In this document: in pieces, positions 7,390 through 15,781 of the stretch | How the letters are laid out: each line of letters starts with the position of its first letter | Position numbering within the stretch: position 1 is the stretch's first letter | Assembly (NCBI GenBank): GCA_963792785.1 | Contig: CAWBXO010000004.1 | Span: 1,178,001 to 1,242,000, forward strand | DNA from: CAWIMX01 sp963792785 | GTDB lineage: Bacteria > Acidobacteriota > Vicinamibacteria > Vicinamibacterales > CAVVIG01 | Direction of reading: 5' to 3' | Length of the DNA: 64,000 bases | Position numbers and translations under genes: made by a program | Notes under the pieces: model-generated | Told to the model about the DNA's origin: nothing | The model's database searches: none | The model's input: the letters and a program-made list of their open reading frames with translations, nothing else

Positions 7390-9303
7390 CTCCTGCCCGA
7401 TCGGCGTGTTGAGAGACGGGACGATCGGCGTCCGCTCTTTCTGGCGCGGCCGCCCCTCGTCTTCGCCGGGCGGCGTGGGCGTCGGCGCGTCGCCGGCGCG
7501 CTCCGGATCGTCGAGCGGCAGCCCCTTCACGAGGCGTATCACCTGGTCGGCGTCGAGCACCTCGCGCGCGAGCAACTCGTCGGCCATCCGCACGAGCGTC
7601 CCCTTGTGATCCTCGAGGAGCACGTGCGACTTCTCGTAGTTGGAGGTGACGAAGCGCTTCACTTCCTGGTCGATCTTGAGCGCCGTGTCCTCGCTGTAGT
7701 CCTGGTGCTGCGCGATCTCACGGCCGAGGAAGATCTGCTCTTCCTTCTTGCCGAACGTGAGCGGCCCCATCGCGTCGCTCATGCCCCACTCACACACCAT
7801 GCGGCGCGCGAGGTCGGTGGCCCGCTCGAGGTCATTGCCGGCCCCGGTCGTGAGGCTGTTCATCGTGATCTCCTCGGCGATGCGGCCGCCGAGCAGGATC
7901 GCGATCTGGTCGTTCAGGTAGTCGCGCGAGTAATTGTGCTTCTCGTCGGCCGGCAGCTGCTGCGTGAGCCCCAGCGCCATGCCGCGCGGGATGATCGTCA
8001 CCTTGTGAATCGGGTCGGCGTTCGGCAGCAGCACCGCGAGCAGGGCGTGCCCCGCCTCGTGGACCGCCGTCACCCGCTTCTCCGCGTCGCTGATGATCAT
8101 CGAGCGGCGCTCGGATCCCATCAGCACCTTGTCTTTCGCGAACTCGAAATCGTGCATCCGCACGACCTTCTGGTTGTAGCGCGCGGCGTTGAGCGCCGCC
8201 TCGTTCACCAGGTTCGCGAGATCGGCGCCCGAGAAGCCGGCCGTGCCCCGCGCCAGCACGCTCACCTGCACATCGTCGGACATCGGGATCTTGCGCGTGT
8301 GCACCGCGAGGATGCCCTCGCGGCCCTTCACGTCCGGCCGATTCACCACGATGCGGCGGTCGAAGCGGCCTGGGCGCAGCAGCGCCGGATCGAGCACGTC
8401 GGGCCGGTTCGTCGCCGCGACGAGGATGACGCCCTCGTTGGACTCGAAGCCGTCCATCTCGACGAGGAGCTGGTTGAGGGTCTGCTCGCGCTCGTCGTGC
8501 CCGCCGCCCAGGCCCGCGCCGCGGTGCCGGCCGACGGCGTCGATCTCGTCGATGAAGACGATGCACGGCGCGTTCTTCTTGCCCTGCTCGAACAGGTCGC
8601 GGACGCGGCTGGCGCCCACGCCGACGAACATCTCGACGAAGTCCGAGCCGCTGATCGAGAAGAACGGCACGTTGGCCTCGCCGGCCACGGCGCGCGCCAG
8701 CAGGGTCTTCCCCGTTCCCGGGGGGCCCATCAGGAGCACGCCCTTCGGGATGCGCCCGCCGAGCTTCTGGAACTTCTGCGGTTCCTTGAGGAACTCGATG
8801 ATTTCCTGGAGTTCCTCCTTCGCCTCGTCGACGCCGGCGACGTCCTTGAACGTGACTTTCTTCTGCGCGCTCGACGAGAGCTTCGCCTTGCTCTTGCCGA
8901 AGGAGAGCGCCTTGTTGCCGCCGCTCTGCATCTGGCGCATGAAGAAGATCCAGAACCCGACCATCAGCAGGACCGGCGCCCAGGTGTAGAGCAGCGACGC
9001 CCAGGGGCTGGCCGTCGGCTCCTTCGCCGTGACGATCACCTTGCGATCGACGAGCTCGTTGCTGAGGCCGTCGTAGGAGGCGGGCACGTAGGTGCGGAAA
9101 CTCTCGTCCTGGCGCGTCTTGCCGGTCAGATCCTGGCCGGTGATGACCACGCTCTCCACACTGTCGCTGTGCACCCAGTTGATGAACTCGCTGAAGGTCA
9201 CCGTCCGGTCGTGCTGCTGGAAGCGCGTGGAAAAATTCCACACGAGGATGGCCACCAGAATCAATGCCACCCAGAACACCGCGCTCTTCAGAGTCGAGTT
9301 CAA
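7387..9303 (-). CDS. ftsH: ATP-dependent membrane zinc metalloprotease FtsH
   Basis: The 638-residue protein has two N-terminal membrane helices (residues 8-23 and 104-122) around a periplasmic loop, an AAA+ domain with Walker A GPPGTGKT (193-200), Walker B IVFIDEID (248-255) and the second region of homology ATNRPDVLDPALLRPGRFDR, and a peptidase domain with the HEAGH zinc motif (415-419). FtsH degrades misassembled membrane proteins and short-lived regulators. It overlaps tilS by four bases (ATGA), a classic tilS-ftsH pair. The C-terminal tail from about residue 605 is Pro/Glu/Arg-rich and likely disordered. Confidence 0.98.
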   Translation of the reverse strand: MNSTLKSAVFWVALILVAILVWNFSTRFQQHDRTVTFSEFINWVHSDSVESVVITGQDLTGKTRQDESFRTYVPASYDGLSNELVDRKVIVTAKEPTASPWASLLYTWAPVLLMVGFWIFFMRQMQSGGNKALSFGKSKAKLSSSAQKKVTFKDVAGVDEAKEELQEIIEFLKEPQKFQKLGGRIPKGVLLMGPPGTGKTLLARAVAGEANVPFFSISGSDFVEMFVGVGASRVRDLFEQGKKNAPCIVFIDEIDAVGRHRGAGLGGGHDEREQTLNQLLVEMDGFESNEGVILVAATNRPDVLDPALLRPGRFDRRIVVNRPDVKGREGILAVHTRKIPMSDDVQVSVLARGTAGFSGADLANLVNEAALNAARYNQKVVRMHDFEFAKDKVLMGSERRSMIISDAEKRVTAVHEAGHALLAVLLPNADPIHKVTIIPRGMALGLTQQLPADEKHNYSRDYLNDQIAILLGGRIAEEITMNSLTTGAGNDLERATDLARRMVCEWGMSDAMGPLTFGKKEEQIFLGREIAQHQDYSEDTALKIDQEVKRFVTSNYEKSHVLLEDHKGTLVRMADELLAREVLDADQVIRLVKGLPLDDPERAGDAPTPTPPGEDEGRPRQKERTPIVPSLNTPIGQE

Positions 9304-10691
9304 GCCGAGCCTCCTACATGCCTTACTTTGAAGATTAACACGCCTTGCGCGGGGTCCGTCACCCGAAACGCCGCGTCAATTCCGTAACCCGCCACCCAGA
9401 CGATCCGGTCCGCCGCATCCACGATAATCGGCACCGCGTCGCGCTCGGCTCGGGCCACCTTGCGATCCACAAAGAAGTCCTGCAGCTTCTTGCGCCCGTC
9501 GAGCCCCACCGGCCGGAACCGGTCACCCGGCCGCCGGTTGCGCACGACGAGGGGACCTCGGCAGACGTCGAGCCGCACGATGGCGAGCGGCCCCGAGGGC
9601 GTGGCCCGCCCAGCCTGCGCCGCGTCCGGCCCGACCTCAGCCGACACGAGCCGGCCGACCTCCGCCAGGTGGACCTCTCCAGGGATAGACAGCGGATATT
9701 GGAAAAGGTTCACCCGCGCGTGCGGGCTACCTGTTAAGACGAGGACCGGGCCGATGCGTTCCAGGCGGTGCCCGGGGACGTCGAGCGTGCCCGCCGGACG
9801 CTCGAGCAGCGCCAGGGCCGCCTGCACGTGTCCGAACCCCACCGCGCGGCCCCCGGCCTGGTCCCGCATGGCGCGCCACAGGGCCGCCCGGCGCACCGCG
9901 ACGGGCGCGGCGGCGAGCGTCGCGGCCTCGAACGCGAGGCCGTCGGGCGCCGGGCGCGCGGCGCGGGCCACGAGGTCGTCGGCCGCCGCCTCGATCCAGC
10001 GCCCCTCCTCACGGGCGAGATCGGCCTCGTCGGCGAGCACGTCGACAATGCCGGGGTTGAAGCGCGCGAGGAACGGCACGAGCTCCGCGCGGACACGGTT
10101 GCGGGGGATCGCCAGGTCGGCGTTCGACTCGTCCTCGACGAACGCGGCGTCGACCTCGGCCAGATACGCGCGCAGCTCGGCGCGCCGGCAGTCGAGGAGC
10201 GGGCGGACGATGCAGCCCGCGCGCGGATGCATGGCGGAGAGGCCGCGCACGCCCGCCCCGCGCACGAGGCGCAGCAGGAACGTCTCGGCCTGGTCGTCGC
10301 GGGTGTGCCCGAGCGCGACGAGGGCGGCGCCGGTCTCGATCCGCGCGCGCTCGAAGAACTCGTGGCGCGACGTACGCGCCGCGTCCTCGATCGATCGCCG
10401 CTCGCGCCGGGCGCGGCCGGCGACGTCGCCGCGATCCGCCACGACGGGCCAGCCCAGGCGCTCGCCGAGGGTCTGGACGAACGCCTCGTCGCGCGCGGCG
10501 GTGGGCCGCAGCTGGTGGTTGAAATGCGCGAGCCCGGCGACCGTGAGTTCCCGCGCCGCGTCGAGCTCGCGCAGGAGGAAGGCGAGGGCGACGGAATCAG
10601 ACCCGCCCGACACCCCCAGCAGCACGCGCGTGCCGGGCGCGGCCAGACCGTGCCGCCGGATGGTCTCGCGGACGCGATCGAGGACGTGCAT
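9300..10691 (-). CDS. tilS: tRNA(Ile)-lysidine synthase
   Basis: TilS ligates lysine to C34 of the CAU anticodon of tRNA-Ile2 so that it decodes AUA. The 463-residue protein carries the PP-loop SGGSDSVAL (from residue 28), LAHFNHQLRP, ALGHTRDDQAETFLLRLVRG and the IPRNRVRAELVPFL segment, followed by a substrate-binding and C-terminal domain with RRPGDRFRPVGLDGRKKLQD. The length indicates the long form with C-terminal domains, as in E. coli. A tRNA gene with a CAU anticodon lies about 50 nt upstream on the same strand. Confidence 0.96.
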   Translation of the reverse strand: MHVLDRVRETIRRHGLAAPGTRVLLGVSGGSDSVALAFLLRELDAARELTVAGLAHFNHQLRPTAARDEAFVQTLGERLGWPVVADRGDVAGRARRERRSIEDAARTSRHEFFERARIETGAALVALGHTRDDQAETFLLRLVRGAGVRGLSAMHPRAGCIVRPLLDCRRAELRAYLAEVDAAFVEDESNADLAIPRNRVRAELVPFLARFNPGIVDVLADEADLAREEGRWIEAAADDLVARAARPAPDGLAFEAATLAAAPVAVRRAALWRAMRDQAGGRAVGFGHVQAALALLERPAGTLDVPGHRLERIGPVLVLTGSPHARVNLFQYPLSIPGEVHLAEVGRLVSAEVGPDAAQAGRATPSGPLAIVRLDVCRGPLVVRNRRPGDRFRPVGLDGRKKLQDFFVDRKVARAERDAVPIIVDAADRIVWVAGYGIDAAFRVTDPAQGVLIFKVRHVGGSA

Positions 10692-10743
10692 AAGCTCAGG
10701 TGCGCCTGCCTGGCCGAAGCTCGCGCGACGCGCGAGCGAAGGA

Positions 10744-10820
10744 TGGTGCCGGAGGGCGGATTCGAACCGCCGACCCCGCGCTTATGAGACGCGTGCTCTC
10801 ACCAACTGAGCTACTCCGGC
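10744..10820 (-). tRNA. tRNA with CAU anticodon, probably elongator tRNA-Met
   Basis: The minus strand folds as a standard cloverleaf: acceptor GCCGGAG/CTCCGGC, D arm with GTAGCTCAGTTGGTGA, anticodon stem CGCGT/GCGCG with loop CTCATAA, T arm GGTTCGAATCC, and an encoded 3' CCA. The loop gives anticodon CAU. Similarity of the D arm and variable region to elongator tRNA-Met favours Met. The G1-C72 pair rules out initiator tRNA. A tRNA-Ile2 (lysidine substrate) cannot be excluded, and the adjacent tilS makes that alternative worth checking. Confidence 0.93.
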
Positions 10821-10851
10821 CGGGACGCGAGAACTGTCGATACTAGCACGA

Positions 10852-11796
10852 TCACACGGCGTCGACGATCGCCGCCGCCAGCAGTGGAATCATGATCTCG
10901 TGGTGGCCGACGAGCGCGTAGCCGCGGCCCGTGCCCGCGGTCGGGCGCGACACGACGTTGGTCTGCGGGCGGTACAGCCGCACGAAGTCCAGGTTCACCG
11001 TGGTCAGGCCGTCGAGCGACCGGCCGGCGTTGCGCGCGAGCGCCACCGCCTTCAGGAACACCTCGGGCAGCACCACCGCCGATCCGCAGTTCAGGTACAC
11101 CCCGCGCTCGAGCCGCGCGACGTTCGACGCGAAGTACCGGAAGTCGCGCAGGCTGCCCTCGCCGAGCGCCGCCCCCGACGCCGACGGGTGCATGTGAATG
11201 ATGTCGGTGCCCACGGCGACGTGCACCGTCACCGGGATCTCGAGGCGTCCGGCCGCCGCCAGCACGCTCGCGTCGGCGTGCGGCGGATCCGCCGCGGCGA
11301 GATGGCGCGCGACCGCCTGGCCCAGGCCGAGGCCCTGCCCCACGCCGTCGGTGATGATCTGGTTCAGCAACCGGCCGGTCTCCTCCGCCATCCCGAACCG
11401 GCCGGGCCCGAGCGACTCGTCCACGTCCTCGGACGTGGACCCGCTCAACGCGATCTCGAAGTCGTGGATCACCGCCGCCCCGTTCACGGCGATCGCCGAC
11501 ACGAACCCGCGCGCCATCAGATCGATGAGCACCGGCGCGAGCCCGGTCTTGATCACGTGCGCGCCCAGGCCCCACACGATCCCGCGATCGGCCTTCCGCG
11601 CGGCGGCAATCGCGGCGACGACCGCCTTGAAGTCGGCCGCCGCGAGGATGTCGGGCATCGAGTCCACGAGCGCGCGAATACCGCCGCCCGGCGGCGCCGG
11701 CGTCGCGAAGTCCTCGACCCTGGCCTTGCTCGCGCGCGACGCGAGGGGATAGGTCCTGATGGTGGACAGATCGAAGTCGTCGTACGTGAATTTCAT
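10852..11796 (-). CDS. Conserved protein with distant resemblance to deoxyhypusine synthase
   Basis: The 314-residue protein has glycine-rich, Rossmann-like segments (IVWGLGAHVIKTGLAPVLID, GFVSAIAVNGAAVIHDFEIA, VHVAVGTDIIHMHPSASGAA, VYLNCGSAVVLPEVFLKAV). The alternation of a GGGIR segment, an HVIKTGL segment and a late NCGSAV segment recalls the NAD-binding fold of deoxyhypusine synthase, but I see no clear active-site lysine and no eIF5A partner is expected in a bacterium. Similar bacterial proteins are usually annotated as hypothetical. It lies immediately downstream of a tRNA and upstream of nothing obviously related. Function is left open. Confidence 0.6.
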   Translation of the reverse strand: MKFTYDDFDLSTIRTYPLASRASKARVEDFATPAPPGGGIRALVDSMPDILAAADFKAVVAAIAAARKADRGIVWGLGAHVIKTGLAPVLIDLMARGFVSAIAVNGAAVIHDFEIALSGSTSEDVDESLGPGRFGMAEETGRLLNQIITDGVGQGLGLGQAVARHLAAADPPHADASVLAAAGRLEIPVTVHVAVGTDIIHMHPSASGAALGEGSLRDFRYFASNVARLERGVYLNCGSAVVLPEVFLKAVALARNAGRSLDGLTTVNLDFVRLYRPQTNVVSRPTAGTGRGYALVGHHEIMIPLLAAAIVDAV

Positions 11797-11800
11797 CGTC

Positions 11801-12259
11801 TCAGGCGAGCCGCGAGAGGTAGAGGAACGACGCGATGACCGCCGCGCCCACCGGGAGCAGATAGGCGGACCACACCGCCCAACGCGGCGTCCGCGCCGGG
11901 ATCGCGACGAGCAGCGCCGCGCTCGCGGCGGCGGCGGTCAGGAGCGCCAGCCCCGAGAACAAGTTGGCCTGATACCAGTTGGCGTCGCTCGCCCGCGTGA
12001 TCGAGGTCCGGAACCCGTAGACGCCGTTGGGCGGCACCAGCTTCAGAATCAGGGGAACGCTGATGAGCGCGAAGATCACGCACGTGGCGATCAGGCGCGC
12101 CCGCAGCCGCTCGAGCGGCATCGCCGCCCGGGACGGACGGAAGTCGTCCGGGCGCGGCGCGAACGGCACGGGCGTGACGCGGAGCACCGCCCGCAGCGCC
12201 AGCATCACCACGCAGACGATCGCGACAATCGCCAGCTCCGGGATCGGGAGCGCGTTCAT
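11801..12259 (-). CDS. SdpI-like small integral membrane protein
   Basis: The 152-residue protein has about four hydrophobic helices (residues 8-24, 56-73, 100-124, 129-149). The motif PPNGVYGFRTSITRASDANW followed by YQANLFSG matches the G-x-R-T...W-x-x-A/N pattern of the SdpI/YhfL membrane family, some of whose members give immunity to the SDP toxin. No SDP-like toxin gene is visible nearby, so an immunity role is not supported. It ends 4 nt before the start of the preceding deoxyhypusine-synthase-like gene and probably shares its transcript. Confidence 0.65.
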   Translation of the reverse strand: MNALPIPELAIVAIVCVVMLALRAVLRVTPVPFAPRPDDFRPSRAAMPLERLRARLIATCVIFALISVPLILKLVPPNGVYGFRTSITRASDANWYQANLFSGLALLTAAAASAALLVAIPARTPRWAVWSAYLLPVGAAVIASFLYLSRLA

Positions 12260-12262
12260 CGG

Positions 12263-12712
12263 TCAACCCTGCCGGTGCCGCAGATCTGGAATGTGGCGGA
12301 ATCGCAGGACGTCCAGAATGGACGCGTCGGCCATGAACCGCTTCCACTCGTCCCACGCCTGCCGATGGCGCTGCGATTCGAGACCGACGGCCAGCGGAAC
12401 GAACAGGATGCCCAACCAAATCGCCGCCACGACGCCGAGCGGAAGCTCCATCATCATCGTCGTCAGGCTCAGGCCGCGCGTGGAGACGGCGACCATCGCC
12501 GCGCTCGACAGGAGCGCCGCGATCCCGCTCAGCAGGAACCACCGGAATCGGAGCCCCGTCCGCCGCCAGAGAATCCAGCTGCCCAGCGCGATCTGAATCG
12601 AGAGCAGGCTCCAGAACAGGATGGAGCCGGCTGGCTGAGGCGCCCAATCCTGGAGCGCCACGATTGCGAGTCCGCCGATCAGTCCGTACTTTGCCCCTGC
12701 CATGCCGTCCAC
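12263..12712 (-). CDS. Hypothetical four-helix membrane protein
   Basis: The 149-residue protein shows four hydrophobic stretches (about residues 8-22, 29-48, 58-76, 87-110) and a charged cytoplasmic-looking tail (SQRHRQAWDEWKRFMADAS) ending in HIPDLRHRQG. I recognise no family signature. It lies 3 nt upstream of the SdpI-like gene and 6 nt downstream of a HAD phosphatase gene, so it is probably translated as part of one operon. Codon use is like its neighbours, with G/C at nearly all third positions, which supports a real gene. Confidence 0.65.
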   Translation of the reverse strand: MDGMAGAKYGLIGGLAIVALQDWAPQPAGSILFWSLLSIQIALGSWILWRRTGLRFRWFLLSGIAALLSSAAMVAVSTRGLSLTTMMMELPLGVVAAIWLGILFVPLAVGLESQRHRQAWDEWKRFMADASILDVLRFRHIPDLRHRQG

Positions 12713-12718
12713 CCCGCC

Positions 12719-13357
12719 TCACAGCGCGCCGGGGAGGTCCCGCACGCTATCGAGGACCTTGTGGGCCCCCGCGAACCGGCAGCGTCGCGTCAGCCAAGAC
12801 GGTATCACGATGCACCGGACCCCGGCGCCGGTGGCCGCGATGAGCCCTCGCTCCGAGTCCTCGACGGCGACGCAGGCCTCGGCGGGCACGCCGGCCCGCT
12901 CGACGGCGCGCAGGTAGGGATCCGGTGCCGGCTTGCTGCGCGCGTAGTCGCCGTTCGCGAGGACGAAGTCGAAATACTTCAGGAGGCCCGTCGCGCGGTG
13001 GATCACCTCGAAATGCTCGGGCCGGCAGCTCGTGACGATGCCCATCACGTACCGGCCGTGCAGGGCGTCGAGGACTTCCGGGATCCCCGGCACGACGCGC
13101 GGCGCTTCAGCCAGCCGTGCGGCGTACAGCGCGTTGCGCTCGGCCTTCAGGGCCTCGATGCGGTCCGCGGGCACGCCGCGCGCCTCGAGCAGATGCCAGG
13201 CGCCGCGGCCGTTCACGAGAAAGTGCTCCACGTACAGGTCCTGGGTGAGCTCGAAGCCGGCCGATCGCACGGTGTCCCGCGTCGCCTCGAAATAGAGGTG
13301 CTCGGTCTCGACCAGCACGCCGTCGTTGTCCCAGAGGATGGCCCTGGTCGTGGTCAT
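12719..13357 (-). CDS. HAD-superfamily hydrolase (beta-phosphoglucomutase-like)
   Basis: The 212-residue protein begins with AILWDNDGVLVETE, the DxD motif I of HAD phosphatases. It has the helical cap region after residue 15, motif II in MGIVTSCRPEHFE, motif III in GDYARSKPAPDPYLRAVER and motif IV in CVAVEDSERGLIAATGAG. The GVLVETE start and cap size fit the class I subfamily of beta-phosphoglucomutases and phosphoglycolate phosphatases. The substrate cannot be inferred. It overlaps the upstream acetyltransferase gene by 4 nt (ATGA). Confidence 0.92.
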   Translation of the reverse strand: MTTTRAILWDNDGVLVETEHLYFEATRDTVRSAGFELTQDLYVEHFLVNGRGAWHLLEARGVPADRIEALKAERNALYAARLAEAPRVVPGIPEVLDALHGRYVMGIVTSCRPEHFEVIHRATGLLKYFDFVLANGDYARSKPAPDPYLRAVERAGVPAEACVAVEDSERGLIAATGAGVRCIVIPSWLTRRCRFAGAHKVLDSVRDLPGAL

Positions 13358-13920
13358 ACCGGTGCGGTGATGCGATAGCGCGCGTGCCGGGCGCCGCCGA
13401 GCGAGGCCGGCGCGGTGAACTCCTCGACGAGCACGCCGCCATTCGCCTCGATGACCCGCCGCGACGCGATGTTCTCCGGTTTCGTCGTGATCTCGACGTA
13501 GCGCAGGCCGGCGCTCTTCACGTCGGCCAGCATCTCACTCAGGGCCCGCGTCGCATAGCCCCTCCCGCGCTTCCAGGGCACGACGGCGTAGCCGATGTGC
13601 CCGAGGCACGTCGGCGGCAGCGCTTCCGTGCCCCGCCGCCAGCGGAAGCCGACGCTGCCGCAGAACTCGCCGTCCCAGATCCATTTCACGTAGCCGGGCA
13701 GCCGCGGCACCGTCGTGCCGTCGGGCAAGGCGATCGGCGCGCCCGCCGCCTCGACGTCGACGAGCGATCGCAGGAACGCGTCCGGATCCGACGCGATGCG
13801 CGCGAGCTCCTCGCGCGCCGCCGCCTCGCCGCGCAGATTGTCGGGCGACCAGCCCCGCTCGAGCGCCGCGACATAACTCGGAAGATGTTCGGAAGTCGGC
13901 CAGACCAGCACCACGGTCAT
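13354..13920 (-). CDS. GNAT-family N-acetyltransferase
   Basis: The 188-residue protein has a single GNAT domain: the central strand GEFCGSVGFRWRRG, GHIGYAVVPWKRGRGYATRA (acetyl-CoA pyrophosphate loop, the R/Q-x-x-G-x-G/A pattern) and the late strand RYVEITTKPENIASRRVIEA. The N-terminal half, including SLVDVEAAGAPIALPDGT, matches uncharacterised acetyltransferases often seen next to HAD genes. The substrate is unknown. The start is preceded by a 23-bp tandem repeat carrying GGGAG, which serves as its ribosome-binding site. Confidence 0.88.
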   Translation of the reverse strand: MTVVLVWPTSEHLPSYVAALERGWSPDNLRGEAAAREELARIASDPDAFLRSLVDVEAAGAPIALPDGTTVPRLPGYVKWIWDGEFCGSVGFRWRRGTEALPPTCLGHIGYAVVPWKRGRGYATRALSEMLADVKSAGLRYVEITTKPENIASRRVIEANGGVLVEEFTAPASLGGARHARYRITAPV

Positions 13921-13980
13921 CAGCTCCCAGCCCCCTGGAGCGTCAGCTCCCAGCCCCCTGAAGCGTCAGCTCCCAGCACC
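13921..13980. repeat. 23-bp tandem repeat carrying a ribosome-binding-site motif
   Basis: Between the queA stop and the acetyltransferase start there are about 2.6 copies of a 23-bp unit, on the minus strand GCTGGGAGCTGACGCTYCAG plus GGG. The first copies read GGGAGCTGACG and the last reads GGGAGCTGATG, where ATG is the start codon, so the unit appears to be a duplicated Shine-Dalgarno region. The GGGAGCTGA core also occurs in the repeat at 201-236. Confidence 0.7.
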
Positions 13981-15054
13981 TCAGAGAACCAACATCGCAT
14001 CCCCATAACTGTAAAACCGATAGCTTTGGGAAACCGCCTCTCGGTACGCGTCGAGCACCCGCTCGCGCCCGCCGAAGGCCGACACCAGCATCAGCAGCGA
14101 CGAACAGGGCAGATGGAAGTTCGTCAGCAGGCCGCCGACCGTCTGAAACTCGAATCCCGGCGAGATGAAGAGATCCGTCGCGCCCGACCCGGCCACCAAC
14201 CGGCCGCCGTGCGCCCTCGCCACCGCCTCCAGCGTTCTCGTCGTCGTCGTGCCGACCGCGACGACGCGCCGGCCCTCGTCGAGGGCGGCATTCACCGCCG
14301 CCGCGGCCTCCGGGCTGACCTCATAGCGCTCCGCCTCGAGCCGATGATCCTCGACGCGCTCGACCCGCACGGGCTGGAACGTCCCGTAGCCCACGTGAAG
14401 CGTGACCCGCGCTGTCGCGATCCCGCGTTCGCCGAGCGCCGCCAGCAACGCCGGCGTGAGGTGCAGGCCGGCCGTCGGCGCCGCCACCGATCCGCGCGCG
14501 CGCGCGAACACCGTCTGATAGCGCTCCCGATCTTCGGCGCGATCGGGCCGTTTGATGTAGGGCGGCAGCGGGACGTGACCAATCGCGTCCACCGCCTGTT
14601 CGACCCGCGTCCCGTCGTCGGTCCAGAGGCGGATGGAGCGGCGGCCGTGAAAGTGCCGGTCCAGGACCTCGCCGTGCAGCACGGCGACGCCGCCGGCGGC
14701 CTCGCGGCTGAACCGGACGCGCGCCCCGGGCTTGAGCTTCTGCCCGGGGTGCATCAACGCCTCCCAGGTCTCCTCCGCCGGCCCCACGGCCGACAGCCGC
14801 GCCACGAGCAGGCACTCCACGCCACCGCCGCTCGGCTCGCGCCGCCCGAGCAGGCGCGCCGGGAACACGCGCGTGTCGTTGACGACCAGCAGGTCGCCGG
14901 GCCGGAGGAGCGACGGCAGATCGGCGATGCGGCGGTGGACGACCGCGCCCGTGACCCGATCGAGCGCGAGCAGCCGCGCGGACGCGCGGTCCGCCGGCGC
15001 CTCCTGGGCAATCAGTTCGGGCGGGAGCTCAAAAAAAAAGTCGCGGACATCCAT
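13981..15054 (-). CDS. queA: S-adenosylmethionine:tRNA ribosyltransferase-isomerase
   Basis: QueA transfers and rearranges the ribose of SAM onto 7-aminomethyl-7-deazaguanine in tRNA, the penultimate step of queuosine synthesis. The 357-residue protein opens MDVRDFFFELPPELIAQEA, has LLVVNDTRVFPARLLGRR, the ARGSVAAPTAGLHLT signature, HVGYGTFQPV and the C-terminal LLTNFHLPCSSLLMLVSAFG. Length is normal. No other queuosine genes are in the window. Confidence 0.97.
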   Translation of the reverse strand: MDVRDFFFELPPELIAQEAPADRASARLLALDRVTGAVVHRRIADLPSLLRPGDLLVVNDTRVFPARLLGRREPSGGGVECLLVARLSAVGPAEETWEALMHPGQKLKPGARVRFSREAAGGVAVLHGEVLDRHFHGRRSIRLWTDDGTRVEQAVDAIGHVPLPPYIKRPDRAEDRERYQTVFARARGSVAAPTAGLHLTPALLAALGERGIATARVTLHVGYGTFQPVRVERVEDHRLEAERYEVSPEAAAAVNAALDEGRRVVAVGTTTTRTLEAVARAHGGRLVAGSGATDLFISPGFEFQTVGGLLTNFHLPCSSLLMLVSAFGGRERVLDAYREAVSQSYRFYSYGDAMLVL

Positions 15055-15091
15055 GTCCGCGACTCATGTTATCGGAAGGTCGTGCCGGGGT

Positions 15092-15781
15092 TCAGTGCAC
15101 GAGCAGCGTCGGCTCGCCCCAGGACGTGAGGTCCTCGTCCATCTCCGCGCGCCAGTCCTCTTCGAGGATGCTCCACAGGGCCTGGTCGAGGTACTCGCCG
15201 TTCTTGAGGAACGAACGCCGCAGCACGCATTCCTGGACGGCGCCCAGCTTGCGAAGCGCGCCGTTGCCGCGGCCGTTGCGGACCGCCGCGCGCGCCTCGA
15301 GGCGGTTCACCCCGAGCGTGTCGAACGCGAACTCGACGCGCCAGTTCGGCGCCGTCGAGGAACGCGCCCGTGCCCCAGGTACTCCGAGGCGAGGGCGAAA
15401 CCCCACTCGGCGGTCTCGAACACGAGGTCGAGCGCGCGAATCTGGAAGATCCCGATCGCCCGATTCCGACCCCTTGGGCACGACGGCGAAGCAGACGTAC
15501 TGACCGGCCGTGCGCTGGCGGTGCGTCCAGGCGATGAACTTCTCGAAGCCCTCGACCGTCGCCGGCGGCGGCGAGATGAAGCGCGTCACCTGCTCGGTCG
15601 TCAGCGCGGCGAACAGCGCCGGCGCATCGCTCGTCCGCAGTTCCCGCAGCGTCACCATCCGGCCCACCAGCGTCGGCAGCCGGTCGCGCCACGAAGTCGG
15701 AGCACGCTCGCTCGTTCGGACTTCGGCGGGAACCATGGTCTCAGTCGCCTCGACTTCGGTGGAGTACGGCATCTTCTCCAT
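15092..15781 (-). CDS. GNAT acetyltransferase with three compensating frameshifts
   Basis: The open frame of 229 residues begins (start overlapping the protease stop) with an acidic leader and the GNAT strand VGRMVTLRELRTSDAPALF, and ends with NRLEARAAVRNGRGNGALRK plus LGAVQE, both typical of the RimJ/RimL-like group. Between about 15345 and 15457 the frame is scrambled: the expected IGIFQIRALDLVFETAEWG and then TGAFLDGAELA appear in the other two frames. Three single extra bases in about 110 bp explain this and together restore the frame. Either the sequence is locally wrong or a defective protein with a nonsense segment is made. The substrate is unknown. Confidence 0.8.
   Translation of the reverse strand: MEKMPYSTEVEATETMVPAEVRTSERAPTSWRDRLPTLVGRMVTLRELRTSDAPALFAALTTEQVTRFISPPPATVEGFEKFIAWTHRQRTAGQYVCFAVVPKGSESGDRDLPDSRARPRVRDRRVGFRPRLGVPGARARSSTAPNWRVEFAFDTLGVNRLEARAAVRNGRGNGALRKLGAVQECVLRRSFLKNGEYLDQALWSILEEDWRAEMDEDLTSWGEPTLLVH

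Noticed and set aside
7606..9387. Plus-strand open frame of 593 codons opposite ftsH
   Set aside because: GC-rich antisense frame with no domain; ftsH is unmistakable on the other strand.
11801..12259. Toxin-immunity pair involving the SdpI-like protein
   Set aside because: No SDP-type toxin or sensor genes lie nearby; SdpI-like membrane proteins are common without toxins.
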